DNA of 31,047 bases from Bacteroidales bacterium UBA2030 (GTDB lineage Bacteria > Bacteroidota > Bacteroidia > Bacteroidales > TTA-H9): positions 1 through 31,047 of the forward strand of contig DDBO01000093.1 of assembly GCA_002332755.1 (NCBI GenBank), given 5' to 3'. The position numbers and the translations under genes are program-made. How positions within the stretch are numbered: position 1 is the first letter of the stretch; the number at the start of each line of letters is the position of its first letter. Shown here in pieces: positions 1 through 9,747 of this stretch. Under the pieces are notes generated by a model. The model did not search any database and was not told the DNA's origin. It saw only the letters and a program-made list of their open reading frames with translations.

Positions 1-170
1 AATGGATATTACGTAAACCATCTTTTCTTGATGCCGGTAAGCCATGGTTCAGGCGCTGGGCGTTGAAAAACTTTGTAGCACCCATATGGGGTAAACGCCG
101 TGTATTACCTACTCTGCCTTCAGATAGTTTTAGAAAACAATGGCTTAAAATTCAGAAAGATAAAATTTAA
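1..170 (+). CDS. C-terminal end of a probable LutB-type iron-sulfur protein (5' truncated)
   Basis: An open frame enters from the left edge (codons in phase with position 3) and stops at the TAA at 168-170, giving about 55 residues. The tail is rich in W, R and K and ends in a segment reading LPTLPSDSFRKQW. That resembles the extreme C-terminus of LutB/YkgF lactate-utilisation proteins, where an LP..P..SFR.QW signature follows the two 4Fe-4S motifs. LutB works with LutA and LutC in oxidising L-lactate to pyruvate. The cluster-binding cysteines lie outside the window, so the family call rests on this short tail only. The frame is not an intergenic artefact: it has no internal stop and is followed by a strong terminator. 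Confidence 0.55.
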   Translation, partial: WILRKPSFLDAGKPWFRRWALKNFVAPIWGKRRVLPTLPSDSFRKQWLKIQKDKI

Positions 171-204
171 ATTAAGCTTTATTCGTCTTAAATACAGTAT
201 ATTA

Positions 205-236
205 GCGGACCTTTTTTCCAAAAAGTCCGCTTTTTT
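205..236 (+). terminator. Rho-independent terminator after the LutB-like gene
   Basis: GCGGAC (205-210) pairs with GTCCGC (225-230), and the inner T and A runs can extend the stem. Six T follow at 231-236. It lies 35 bp after the upstream stop codon and separates that gene from the protease gene at 315. Confidence 0.85.
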
Positions 237-314
237 CATGTGAAACAATGAGTACAACTTTTTAGTTTTATAGATTGTTATTGAAAGACAGTTCCATCCT
301 CAAAAACAGCTTAT

Positions 315-3300
315 ATGACTACTCTAAATTCTTATGTTGGCAATGTTCTTGCTGTTATTTCCATTTTTGCTTTCACTTCAATAGTCAAAGCTCAGCAGGT
401 TCAAGACGCAAAAGCGATGATAATTCGCCAAACTGATACAGCCAGGCTTAGGCAAATAGGAAAGGAATCGCTGATTCGTTTTCAGACATTACGTGAAAAA
501 GCTGAAAGAAACTATCGGCAACCTTTCAGATTGGAGGAAACGGATGGTGAAGTCAAAGAGCTGCAGGGGATAGATGAAGATAACCGCATTTGGGTTTATG
601 GAACATCAAATCTAAATGCAGCGAAGACTGTTTCTACCGACAGGGTTTGGCCTGGAGGAGATGCCGGCCTTAGTTTGACAGGTATTGGTCTGACAGTTGG
701 AATATGGGATGGAGGCAAGGTGAGGACTACTCACCAGGAATTTGGCGGAAGAGCAATACAGAAGGATGGGGCTACCGCTCTAAGTGGCCATGCGACTCAC
801 GTATCGGGTACGATGATAGCCGCAGGTGTAGATGCCAATGCCAAAGGAATGGCTTATCAGGCAAATCTTCATGCATACGACTGGAATCATGATGTAAATG
901 AGATGTCGAAAGCTGCAGCCGATGGGCTTTTACTTTCTAATCATTCCTATAAATATTTATCAGGCTGGGAAGGACAAAACTGGTACGGAGATACTACCAT
1001 AAGTGGAGTAGAGGATTATAAGTTTGGATTTTACGATTATACTTCGCGACAAATGGATTTAGTGTGCAACGCTGCTCCATATTACTTACCAGTATTTGCT
1101 GCAAGCAACGACAGAGGAAATACCACAACTGGTGGTGTAGGATATGTTTGGAACGGAAGTTCCTGGGTCTGGAGTAATACCTTCCGCCCTCCTGACGGAC
1201 CTTATGATTGTATTCCTTCATTTTGTGGTATTAAAAATGGCCTGACCATTGGAAATGTTTATGATATCCCTGGAGGCTACAATAGTCCGGGTGATGTAAT
1301 TCTGGTAACAACCAGTTCGTGTGGCCCTACCGACGATGGACGTATAAAGCCTGACCTGGTAGCTAATGGATATCTACTTTATTCTACAAATTCTACCGGT
1401 GATGCAAGTTATACTACTATGTCAGGGACATCGATGGCTGCACCCAATACGACCGGCTCATTGGCACTTCTTCAACAACACAACTTTAATATAAGCGGAA
1501 AATATTTGAAATCGGCTACACTCAAAGCCCTGGTTATTTCTACAGCAGATGAAGCAGGAAGTAATTCCGGCCCTGATTATCAATTCGGTTGGGGATTACT
1601 CAATACCAAAAAGGCTGCACTTACCTTATCGAACAATGGTTTAACCGCATTGGTCAAAGAATTGGTTTTGAACCAAGGGGATACTTTACGAATTCAAGTG
1701 TATTCGGATGGAACGATTCCATTATCAGCCACCATTGCCTGGAACGATCCGGCCGGTACCAGTCCATCACCTTCACTGGATCCATCAGATCTAATGTTAG
1801 TAAATGACCTTGACCTTCGAATCAGGAAAGATGCAAATACCTGGTTCCCCTATACTCTCAATCCATCAAACCCAGCAGCTGCAGCAACTACAGGCGATAA
1901 TTTCAGGGACAATGTTGAAAAAGTATTTCTGGCCTCGCCAGGTCCTGGCGTTTATACCATTGAAATTTCACACAAAGGAACTCTGGCCGGAGGATTTCAG
2001 GAATTAGGTTTGGTTATAACAGGCATTCAAAATAGTGCACCGACTTTTTTAGAGGCAAATCCCACTGGTTCGGGCCAGATAACCCTCAATTGGGCGCTTA
2101 ACAGTGGAAATCCTGTATTGTTGGTTTATAATACTTCTAATATTTTTGGTCAACCCGTAGATGGAGTAGTATATTCACCTGGCGATAATATACCCGGTGG
2201 GGGTACTGTTTTATATTCAGGAACCGCTACTTCATTCATTCATTCCTCACTGCTGTCATCCCAATTTTACAATTACAGGATTTATTCGATATTGGGTCTC
2301 ACACCTACTTATTCAGAACCAAATGTAGCCTCAGCACGTACCTTCAGCGATCCGGTGAATCTTCCCCTGCAGGAGAGTTTTGCTCAGCCAGGTCTTCCTC
2401 AGGGTTGGACGCGACAACTCTATGGAAATACCGAAGGATGGAAAAGCTCCAATACTTCGACCGCCGGTGGAGTCTCCTACGAAATGATGCATTTATGGGA
2501 AGACTTGTATAATAATCACACTTATGGTGTACCCCTGGCTACCAGCCGTCTCATCTTGCCTGTTGTTAACACCCTTGGCATGACCAGACTTACCTTGCGT
2601 TTTCGACATAAATTTGCTGACCTTGGATATGGAATACAAACAGTCACAATAAAAATTCAAAGTAGTAATGACGGAATCAATTGGACAGATGTGGGATGGA
2701 GCTTTACCAGTCGCAACGGCAACCTGGGTCCCGAGATTAGAGTTGTTTCGATCACTTCTAATTTAAATAGTCCTGCAACCTATATTGCTTTTGTTGTTGA
2801 CGGCGACTTTTACGATTTCTGGTATTGGTCGGTGGATGAAGTAGAACTTTATGAAGGCCCTTCAGGCTTATGGACAGGGAATGTCTCGGACGACTGGTCT
2901 TTAGCCTCTAACTGGTCGGATGGTTTGTTACCCCAGGCCAATACCCCTGTTTTGATACCCAACGGGTGTACTTTTTATCCCAAGATTAATACCCCGTATT
3001 CCTCACCTGCGATTATCGGAAGTCTGAAATTACAAAGCAATGCCGCACTGGTTATTAATGCTGAAAAAGCATTAACGGTTACAGGAGAAATAGATAACCA
3101 GGCGGGTAATGTCGGGCTGGTATTGAAAGATGGAGCATCTCTCCTGCATCAGACCGACAATGTTCCGGCAACGGTTGAAAGGTTGGTGACAGGAAATACA
3201 GATTATCACTATGTTTCTTCTCCGGTGTTGAATCCTCAGGCTATTACTGTATTTCCAGGCTGGGCATACGTAAGAAGCTACGACGAGACCCAACCCGTAA

Positions 3301-4415
3301 ATCAATGGATTAACCTGACAGGTACCGACCCATTGCAAACTTTGGTGGGTTTTGCCACTTATCTGCCCTATGGGGATGTTACCGCAACCTTTAGCGGACT
3401 CTTGCATAATGGCAATTACTCCATTTCAGGTTTGACATTTACTGCTAATAGTACCCCTCAATACGACGGTTACAATCTGGTTGGAAATCCCTATCCGTCG
3501 GTACTCGATTTTGAATCGGCGGGTCTTACATTAACTAATCTTGCATCAACTGCTTACTTTTGGAATCAGGATTTAAACGGAGGTTTGGGAGGTTATGCAA
3601 CCTATACCATCGGAATAGGTGGTACCAATGGCGGTTCCCGTTATATCGGCCCTGCTCAGGGTTTCTTTATCAAGGTTAACAACCCGGGGGATATTGGAAC
3701 AATGGCTGTATCTAATGTTGCTCGTACCCATTATTCTCACACATTTTATAAAGATCAGCCTATGAATACCCTGAATATTAAAGTAGAAAATCAGGAGGGA
3801 ATATCCGATGAAGCAATTTTAGCACTTCGGGAAGGAGCTAGCGCTGGTTATGAGCCCCAGTGGGATGCATTTAAATTGCATAACCCTTCGGGTCCATCTC
3901 TTTATTTCCGTTCAAAAGAAGATTATGAACTGGCCGTACAGACCCTTGAAGAGAGCCCTGCTTCACCGGTGAATTTACATATTGAGCCCTCTGTTACAGA
4001 CTCTTTTGCATTAAAATTTGAAAGCATTGAAAATTTTCTTTTGGGTTTACCCCTGCAACTTGAAGATGTAAAAACGGGTGAGACCTTTGATTTGAGAAGA
4101 ACTCCTTTAGTTAATTTTTATTCCACAACAGAAGATAATCCCCTGAGATTCAGAATCTGGTTTGGCTCTGTTGGAAAAAATGAAGATGAAACATCTGCTT
4201 TCTTTTTTAATTGTTATTTCATACAAAACGCACTGTTTATAGAAAGTTCGTGTAAGGGTGGAACCATCGAGCTTTATACTATTCTTGGTAGTAGAATTTG
4301 GCAAAAGGAGAATCCTTCGGCCGTCGAAATACTAAACCTTCCTTCAGGAGTATATTTGGTCCGCAATGTTTGTGGCACTCAGCACAGTGTTCGTAAAATC
4401 ACGGTGAATAACTGA
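315..4415 (+). CDS. Secreted subtilisin-like (S8) serine protease with T9SS-type C-terminal domain
   Basis: 1366 residues. A signal peptide covers about residues 1-26 (hydrophobic stretch ending SIVKA-QQ). The catalytic triad of a subtilase is visible: Asp132 in GIWDGG, His159 in GHATHVSGT, and Ser373 in SGTSMAAPN. After the protease domain there is a fibronectin type III-like region (about 575-670). A jelly-roll domain of the MAM/choice-of-anchor J kind follows (about 681-847, ending in a WYWSVDEVELY motif), then a W..N..DW...NW segment (about 850-940). The last 75 or so residues look like a type A T9SS sorting domain, with TIELYTILGSRIW, then LPSGVYLVR and a short basic end. The expected fate is export by Sec and then T9SS-dependent release or attachment at the cell surface, with a role in extracellular protein breakdown. 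Substrate specificity cannot be read from the sequence. The ATG at 315 is chosen because the signal peptide begins there. Confidence 0.9.
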   Translation: MTTLNSYVGNVLAVISIFAFTSIVKAQQVQDAKAMIIRQTDTARLRQIGKESLIRFQTLREKAERNYRQPFRLEETDGEVKELQGIDEDNRIWVYGTSNLNAAKTVSTDRVWPGGDAGLSLTGIGLTVGIWDGGKVRTTHQEFGGRAIQKDGATALSGHATHVSGTMIAAGVDANAKGMAYQANLHAYDWNHDVNEMSKAAADGLLLSNHSYKYLSGWEGQNWYGDTTISGVEDYKFGFYDYTSRQMDLVCNAAPYYLPVFAASNDRGNTTTGGVGYVWNGSSWVWSNTFRPPDGPYDCIPSFCGIKNGLTIGNVYDIPGGYNSPGDVILVTTSSCGPTDDGRIKPDLVANGYLLYSTNSTGDASYTTMSGTSMAAPNTTGSLALLQQHNFNISGKYLKSATLKALVISTADEAGSNSGPDYQFGWGLLNTKKAALTLSNNGLTALVKELVLNQGDTLRIQVYSDGTIPLSATIAWNDPAGTSPSPSLDPSDLMLVNDLDLRIRKDANTWFPYTLNPSNPAAAATTGDNFRDNVEKVFLASPGPGVYTIEISHKGTLAGGFQELGLVITGIQNSAPTFLEANPTGSGQITLNWALNSGNPVLLVYNTSNIFGQPVDGVVYSPGDNIPGGGTVLYSGTATSFIHSSLLSSQFYNYRIYSILGLTPTYSEPNVASARTFSDPVNLPLQESFAQPGLPQGWTRQLYGNTEGWKSSNTSTAGGVSYEMMHLWEDLYNNHTYGVPLATSRLILPVVNTLGMTRLTLRFRHKFADLGYGIQTVTIKIQSSNDGINWTDVGWSFTSRNGNLGPEIRVVSITSNLNSPATYIAFVVDGDFYDFWYWSVDEVELYEGPSGLWTGNVSDDWSLASNWSDGLLPQANTPVLIPNGCTFYPKINTPYSSPAIIGSLKLQSNAALVINAEKALTVTGEIDNQAGNVGLVLKDGASLLHQTDNVPATVERLVTGNTDYHYVSSPVLNPQAITVFPGWAYVRSYDETQPVNQWINLTGTDPLQTLVGFATYLPYGDVTATFSGLLHNGNYSISGLTFTANSTPQYDGYNLVGNPYPSVLDFESAGLTLTNLASTAYFWNQDLNGGLGGYATYTIGIGGTNGGSRYIGPAQGFFIKVNNPGDIGTMAVSNVARTHYSHTFYKDQPMNTLNIKVENQEGISDEAILALREGASAGYEPQWDAFKLHNPSGPSLYFRSKEDYELAVQTLEESPASPVNLHIEPSVTDSFALKFESIENFLLGLPLQLEDVKTGETFDLRRTPLVNFYSTTEDNPLRFRIWFGSVGKNEDETSAFFFNCYFIQNALFIESSCKGGTIELYTILGSRIWQKENPSAVEILNLPSGVYLVRNVCGTQHSVRKITVNN

Positions 4416-4476
4416 AGTAATAATCATAGTGGCAAAAAATTTGATATTGCAGACAAAATCCAACAGTCAGAAAATT

Positions 4477-5640
4477 ATGAAAACTCGAATGGCATATTGG
4501 GCAATGGTATTCATGTTGTTTATTGTGACTAATGCGAATGCCCAATTGCTTTCTATAGAGGAGTTAGCCCGTGAAAAAGTATATCAAAGTATGGATGAGG
4601 CCTTTGCTGATCCCTGGAATTGTGTTGTTCTGGATTTAAGTTATCAAAAGCTGAAGTACAATTCAGAAAGGGTTAATCAATTGGAAAATTTACAGGTACT
4701 GCATTTAGCTGGTAATCCTTCGTTGGATATGGATTTGGCTTTTACCCGGAAGTTTTTTGGCAGTTTAATGTACATTCAGATAGTTGATATTCAAGATAAT
4801 GGATTGAAATACCTACCCTCCGGTCTCGTGAAGTACAAATGGCTGAAAATGTTGTTTGCGGGAAAAAACAACCTGATGGAGATTCCGGACTTTATTTGTC
4901 AGCTCAAAGGTTTACAGGTTCTTTCGTTTCATCATAATAAATTGCGACAGTTGCCTGAATGTATAGTCAGCCTTGATAGCCTAAACACTCTTGATCTGAG
5001 TGGAAATCCGGCTTTGGATTTCGGACAGCTTTTTTCCATGATCAATCAAATGAATAGTTTAAAGAAATTATACCTCACAGAGTGTAATCTGAGGTCTGTT
5101 CCTGTCACCATTAGCAATCTTCAACAGTTGGAAATGCTGAATCTTGCAGGCAATCAACTTGCAGAGCCCCCTCAATATCTATTTCATTTACAACAACTTA
5201 AAGAATTGAATATTAATGGAAATAAAGCTACAGTAATTTCAGAAGACTTGGGAAATCTTGAAAATCTCGAAGTGTTGTCTCTCAACAAAAATAATCTTTC
5301 GACTCTGCCTCAATCTATCTCCCGTTTGAAAAAATTAGTTTACCTTGATTTATCGGGCAATATTTTCCCATCCCTGCCCGATTCTGTATGCAGCTTGCCC
5401 AATCTCCGAGAGTTGAACCTGGCTGACAATAAATTAGAGAAACTGCCACCTTCCATTCTTAATCTGAAAAAGCTTGAGGTGCTTGATTTAAGTAATAATT
5501 CTCTGAAAAAACTCCCTCTTGAATTAGATTTCATGGAGTCGCTCAAATTTATCCGTTTGAAAGGCAATCCCTTGGGCAAAGAAGAAAAGGAACGTTTGCG
5601 AAGAGTCTTCTTGGAAAGGAAAATAAAAGTTGAATTTTAA
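4477..5640 (+). CDS. Secreted leucine-rich-repeat protein
   Basis: 387 residues from the ATG at 4477. The frame is open upstream to a GTG at 4429, but the ATG places a good signal peptide at the start (MKTRMAYWAMVFMLFIV followed by TNANA-Q). The mature protein is almost entirely 23-residue leucine-rich repeats, about 13 of them, of the form LxxLxxLxLxxNxLxxLPxxIxx, capped by a short charged tail. No enzymatic domain, T9SS tail or lipobox is visible. It starts 61 bp after the protease stop with no terminator between, so the two are probably co-transcribed. Such repeats bind proteins. The ligand is unknown, and a role with the neighbouring secreted protease is only inferred from position. Confidence 0.85.
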   Translation: MKTRMAYWAMVFMLFIVTNANAQLLSIEELAREKVYQSMDEAFADPWNCVVLDLSYQKLKYNSERVNQLENLQVLHLAGNPSLDMDLAFTRKFFGSLMYIQIVDIQDNGLKYLPSGLVKYKWLKMLFAGKNNLMEIPDFICQLKGLQVLSFHHNKLRQLPECIVSLDSLNTLDLSGNPALDFGQLFSMINQMNSLKKLYLTECNLRSVPVTISNLQQLEMLNLAGNQLAEPPQYLFHLQQLKELNINGNKATVISEDLGNLENLEVLSLNKNNLSTLPQSISRLKKLVYLDLSGNIFPSLPDSVCSLPNLRELNLADNKLEKLPPSILNLKKLEVLDLSNNSLKKLPLELDFMESLKFIRLKGNPLGKEEKERLRRVFLERKIKVEF

Positions 5641-5728
5641 TAAGACGGTATTTTATTAACCCTCTATTTTAGAATATTACAGCCCAGAGAGTAATTACCT
5701 AACTTAGCCCCAGCAAAATTGGGCAGCC

Positions 5729-8152
5729 ATGAAGAAGGGTGTACTTTTTTTAATATTTATTAACTTGTTGATTATGAACAACTATGCTCAGGAGGAGTTG
5801 AAGTTTCAATTACCACCCAGAGAGATTCTCGACCTGGTAGACATTAAACCACAGCCGGCGGTTGTCATGGATGCCGATAACCGCTATCTGGTAATGCTCG
5901 ACCGTAATGCAATGAAAAGTCTGCAAGACCTGGCTGAGGAAGAAGTAAGGCTTGCAGGAGTAAGGATAAATCCCAGTTTATTTATGCCTAGTCGTAAAAC
6001 CTATTATCTAGGCATTGCTATCAGAGACCTTCTGGAAAATAGGGAAGTGCAATTGAGGAATCTTCCGTCGGCCCTGCGGATATCGGATGTAAGATTTTCG
6101 CCCGATGGGCATTTTCTTGCATTTATAAATACCATTGAAAATAGGCCCAGCTTGTGGGTTATTGATATAAAAACAGGCGAGGCCAGGGAAATTTTTAATC
6201 AACCAATGAACGGAGTGCTTGCTGCACCTTATTTATGGTTGCCTGACGAAAGTGGATTATTGGTAATGGTGGTTCCCGAAGGTTTATGGAACAATCCGCC
6301 AGAAAAACCTTTACCTGTAGGGCCATCGGTGCAGGAAGCATCCGGGAAGAAAGCACCTGTAAGAACTTATCAGGATTTGCTCAGGAATCCTTATGATGAG
6401 CAACTTTTTGAATATTATGCTACAACGAATATTCTGAAGATAAAACTTGATGGAACGTTAATGCCATTTTTACCCTCAGCACTTTATGCAGGGCTTTCAT
6501 GGTCTCCCGATGGAAATTTTTTATTGGTGAGTACCATACAGAAGCCTTTTTCTTATAAAGTGCCATACCATCGATTTGCAATGAAATACACGCTTCATGC
6601 GAAAACCGGAGAGTTTTTGCGTGAAATTTATTCTCATGGAGTAATCGAAGATGTGCCCCCATCGTTTGATGCTTGCGAAAAAGGAAGAAGAGAGCTAGGG
6701 TGGAGGCTTGATGCTTCGGCGCAACTCTTCTGGGTAGAAGCCCTCGATGGAGGAGACCCTTCGGTAGAAACATCCGAAAGGGATGCCCTTTATCTGATGG
6801 ATGTTAGTAATATAGAAAGTCAGCCCGTCAAAGTGGCTACCACCAGTCTGCGTTTTTCCGATATTATCTGGGGTAATGGGAAATTGGCAGTATTAAAAGA
6901 AAATTGGTATAAGACACGAAAGTCACTCACTTACTTCATCGCTCCTGATGAACCCTCAGCGGGTAAGCGTCTGGTTTTTGATGTTTCTACAGAAGATTTG
7001 TATAATGACCCGGGAGAGTTTATTACCCGCCGGGGACCATTCAAAACCCAAATACTTTGGTTTTCGGATGATAAGAAATTCCTTTACCTTGAAGGAGAGG
7101 GGTTTTCACCTCAGGGTAATAAACCATTCCTCGATCAGATGAATTTGCAGACGCTCAAAACCCATAGGTTATGGCAGGCCGATGGAAAATCAACCTATGA
7201 ATCTATTCTTCGAATTATCGATCCTCAAAAGGTGAAGCTGATTACTTCCGTAGAGAGCAAATTCCAGAATCCAAATCTATATTTTCGGGAAAAGAATCAA
7301 TTAAAGGCCATCACCAGTTTTCCAAACCCTTATGCTGATTTTAGTCAGAAAGTAGTTTCCGAGAAAGTTTTTTACAAGCGAAGCGATGGGGTTGACCTTG
7401 ATGGTACCCTTTATTTGCCTGCCGGCTACGATTTTGAAAAAGACGGTCCGCTTCCACTGCTTATGTGGGCTTATCCACGGGAATATAAAGACGCAGCTCA
7501 CGCCGGACAAGTTAAAGATTCTCCGCATCAATTTGTCAGATTGCATTATGGTAGCCCTGTGTTTTGGGTTCTTAGAGGTTTTGCTGTTCTCGATGAGGCA
7601 GCCTTCCCCATTGTGGCCAAAGATGGAGGAGAACCTAATGATACTTTTGTAGAACAATTAGTGGAGAATGCAAGTGCAGCCATTGATTATCTGGCAGAAA
7701 GAGGCATAGTAGATCGTCGGCGGGTAGCCATTGGAGGGCATTCGTATGGAGCCTTTATGGTTGCCAATCTGCTGGCTCATTCCGACCTTTTTGCCGCAGG
7801 CATTGCCCGCAGCGGAGCCTATAACCGCACCCTTACTCCCTTTGGCTTTCAGTCGGAGGAAAGGACTTTTTGGGAGGCCCCCGATATCTATATGAAAATG
7901 TCACCATTTGTTTATGCTCACAAAATAAAAGCTCCACTTTTACTTATACATGGCGATGCAGATAATAATCCGGGAACTTTCACCTTACAAAGTGAGCGAA
8001 TGTTTGCTGCCATTAACGGCCTCGGAGGCACTGCCCGTCTTGTTCTTTTACCTTTCGAAAGCCATGGATATGCTGCACGCGAAAACATATTACATATGTT
8101 GTGGGAAACCGACCGCTGGTTAGAGAAATATGTTAAAACCGCTTCGAAATGA
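5729..8152 (+). CDS. Secreted S9 family serine peptidase, glutamyl endopeptidase (CGEP)-like
   Basis: 807 residues. An N-terminal signal peptide (MKKGVLFLIFINLLIMNNYA-Q) is followed by a seven-blade beta-propeller region (about 90-520, with repeats such as RFSPDG and SWSPDG). A C-terminal alpha/beta-hydrolase domain follows. The triad is Ser672 in GGHSYGAF, Asp745 in HGDADNNPG and His779 in FESHGY. The segment GRRELGWR...WVEALDGGDP is characteristic of the subgroup that includes the chloroplast glutamyl endopeptidase, rather than dipeptidyl peptidase IV. Bacterial members are usually annotated as S9 or prolyl oligopeptidase family proteins. It probably degrades oligopeptides in the periplasm, in line with the protein-fermenting profile of the window. 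Cleavage after Glu is inferred from family resemblance only. Confidence 0.9.
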   Translation: MKKGVLFLIFINLLIMNNYAQEELKFQLPPREILDLVDIKPQPAVVMDADNRYLVMLDRNAMKSLQDLAEEEVRLAGVRINPSLFMPSRKTYYLGIAIRDLLENREVQLRNLPSALRISDVRFSPDGHFLAFINTIENRPSLWVIDIKTGEAREIFNQPMNGVLAAPYLWLPDESGLLVMVVPEGLWNNPPEKPLPVGPSVQEASGKKAPVRTYQDLLRNPYDEQLFEYYATTNILKIKLDGTLMPFLPSALYAGLSWSPDGNFLLVSTIQKPFSYKVPYHRFAMKYTLHAKTGEFLREIYSHGVIEDVPPSFDACEKGRRELGWRLDASAQLFWVEALDGGDPSVETSERDALYLMDVSNIESQPVKVATTSLRFSDIIWGNGKLAVLKENWYKTRKSLTYFIAPDEPSAGKRLVFDVSTEDLYNDPGEFITRRGPFKTQILWFSDDKKFLYLEGEGFSPQGNKPFLDQMNLQTLKTHRLWQADGKSTYESILRIIDPQKVKLITSVESKFQNPNLYFREKNQLKAITSFPNPYADFSQKVVSEKVFYKRSDGVDLDGTLYLPAGYDFEKDGPLPLLMWAYPREYKDAAHAGQVKDSPHQFVRLHYGSPVFWVLRGFAVLDEAAFPIVAKDGGEPNDTFVEQLVENASAAIDYLAERGIVDRRRVAIGGHSYGAFMVANLLAHSDLFAAGIARSGAYNRTLTPFGFQSEERTFWEAPDIYMKMSPFVYAHKIKAPLLLIHGDADNNPGTFTLQSERMFAAINGLGGTARLVLLPFESHGYAARENILHMLWETDRWLEKYVKTASK

Positions 8153-8240
8153 TTTATTTAGGAGCTTTCTAATCGAGCAGGTTTTAAAAATGAAGTTGTA
8201 ACACTTAGTGAATCTTACATCAGCATTTAGGAGAAATACC

Positions 8241-8278
8241 CCAATAGGCTTGGGATGAGAATAATGGGTACCTATTGG
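8241..8278. repeat. 8-bp inverted repeat in a convergent intergenic gap
   Basis: CCAATAGG (8241-8248) and CCTATTGG (8271-8278) are perfect inverted copies separated by 22 bp, between two convergent genes (stops at 8152 and 8339). It could form a hairpin acting as a terminator for both, but no T-run follows on either strand. The rest of the 186-bp gap shows nothing recognisable. Confidence 0.35.
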
Positions 8279-8338
8279 CTCTCCCGATATTGCCTGGAAA
8301 ATGCAGAATTTTCGATTGTTGTAAAATGAATGCGGAGG

Positions 8339-9574
8339 TTAATCCTGTATGAGTTGCCGATACCAGTATCTGATGAGGTTTTCCATTGCCTGGGTGAGTT
8401 GGACATTTCGGCGCTGCATTACAACTCGTGCGGTCGCAAGGGCTTTATCTATTTCATAAGTCACCATACCCTCTGACCCTCCCCAGGAAAAATCGGGTAT
8501 CTTTTTAGGGGGAAAATTTGCACCATAAACATTACAAAATATTCCGCCCACAGTTCCGGTATTAAACATAGTGTTGATGCCGCTTTTGGAGTGGTCGGCA
8601 AGCATCAGGCCAAGAAAACGGAGACCGGTTTCAATTTCTTCATTATTAGCATAAGAACGAATTTGACCGTAGTTATTTTTCAGGTCAGAGTTGTTTGTAT
8701 CTGCACCCAGGTTAACCCATTGGCCAAGATAGGAATGCCCCAGGAACCCATCGTGCTGCTTATTGGTATAGGAATGAATAATGCTACCCTCAACTTCTCC
8801 TCCCACTTTACAAATGGGTCCTATGGAAGTGTTCCCGTATATTTTAGCTCCGGCTTTTATTAAGCTTTTATTGCCTATGTAGCATGGGCCCTGAATGAAG
8901 CTATGAGGCAGAATAGTTGCTTCATCGTCAATATATACCGGTCCCTGGCTTGCATCTATTACACAACCAGGATACAGTGTAGCCCCTGAACCGATATATA
9001 TTTCTTGTTCATTTATCAGCCAGCTGCCCTCCATCAGGTTACCCCTGCAAAATCCCTGTCCGGGTGAATACTTGAAATCGTTAATAATTTCTTCTCCATT
9101 GCTGGAAATGAGGTCCCATAAATAATGTAGCATACGGCCTTCAGTTAGGGATATCTCCACGAACGCTGCTTCGGCATGGTCTGGGAAAACCAACAGGCCG
9201 TCTTCATCAAAAGCCAAAGATTGTATCCATTGGGCCGGTATATATGCTGCGGCAAGTTCGCCCCCTTGAGAAAAGTAGCTGAATTCTTTTACCGACTTTA
9301 ATCTTTCATAAAATGAAAAACTTCCAACAAATCGTGCATTGATAAAAAGGTAGTTGGCAGATACTACCTCATTTACTCGATTTTCAGGATAATTTTCTTT
9401 AATTACTTCTTTAAGAATATCTCTTGCAAAAAAATCAATGGGATAACCCTTAAAATGACGGGCGCATTTTTCCCACAGCAATTGTATTCCCAAACGTAAT
9501 TCAAAAACTGCCCGCAGGCGTACCATGGGATAAAAATGGTGAACATATTCATCTTCAAAAATAGCAATACGCAT
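8339..9574 (-). CDS. GlmU-like sugar nucleotidyltransferase/acyltransferase, Bacteroidota type
   Basis: 411 residues starting MRIAIFEDEYVHHFYPMVRL. The N-terminal third resembles a nucleotidyltransferase fold but lacks the usual LAAGxGTRM loop. The C-terminal half carries left-handed beta-helix hexapeptide repeats (about 190-320, for example IYIGSGATLYPGCVIDA and IGPICKVGGEVEGSII). This architecture matches the Bacteroidota family annotated as alternative GlmU, proposed to make UDP-N-acetylglucosamine from glucosamine-1-phosphate. Its proximity to glmS (12472-14310), which supplies glucosamine-6-phosphate, fits that role. Whether it is bifunctional or only the acetyltransferase or another hexapeptide transferase cannot be told from sequence. 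A TAnnTTTG promoter element lies 22 bp before the start codon. Confidence 0.8.
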   Translation of the reverse strand: MRIAIFEDEYVHHFYPMVRLRAVFELRLGIQLLWEKCARHFKGYPIDFFARDILKEVIKENYPENRVNEVVSANYLFINARFVGSFSFYERLKSVKEFSYFSQGGELAAAYIPAQWIQSLAFDEDGLLVFPDHAEAAFVEISLTEGRMLHYLWDLISSNGEEIINDFKYSPGQGFCRGNLMEGSWLINEQEIYIGSGATLYPGCVIDASQGPVYIDDEATILPHSFIQGPCYIGNKSLIKAGAKIYGNTSIGPICKVGGEVEGSIIHSYTNKQHDGFLGHSYLGQWVNLGADTNNSDLKNNYGQIRSYANNEEIETGLRFLGLMLADHSKSGINTMFNTGTVGGIFCNVYGANFPPKKIPDFSWGGSEGMVTYEIDKALATARVVMQRRNVQLTQAMENLIRYWYRQLIQD

Positions 9575-9595
9575 GATGATGGCTTTTTAGTTCAA

Positions 9596-9603
9596 CAAAT
9601 TTA
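9596..9603 (-). promoter_or_regulatory. Bacteroidota -7 promoter element for the GlmU-like gene
   Basis: On the minus strand the bases read TAAATTTG, an exact match to TAnnTTTG, 22 bp upstream of the ATG at 9574. I find no clear TTTG -33 box at the expected distance. Confidence 0.45.
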
Positions 9604-9667
9604 GCCAAATCATTCAAGGGAAAGAGAATATGTTTGGCTGGAAATTATATAATAAAATGTTTATGTT

Positions 9668-9697
9668 TTTGGGAGTAAGGCTATTTTGGTATTTTTG
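9668..9697 (+). promoter_or_regulatory. Promoter of the glutamine synthetase gene
   Basis: TTTG (9668-9671), an 18-bp spacer and TATTTTTG (9690-9697) match the Bacteroidota vegetative consensus TTTG-N17-23-TAnnTTTG. The predicted transcript start is near 9704. That rules out the upstream in-frame TTG at 9706 as a realistic start codon and supports the ATG at 9748. Confidence 0.6.
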
Positions 9698-9747
9698 CGA
9701 CCCTTTTGCGTTTAAAGGACTGCATCAAACAAAAAAAGATATTCAAT

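Noticed and set aside
6420..7657. Several antisense frames of about 115 residues inside the S9 peptidase gene
   Set aside because: No recognisable domains, no start context, and the + strand frame is a full-length enzyme with an intact triad.
9706..9747. Longer glutamine synthetase starting at a TTG codon
   Set aside because: The TTG coincides with the predicted transcript start of a good promoter, and the extra residues are not part of the family fold; the ATG at 9748 is preferred.
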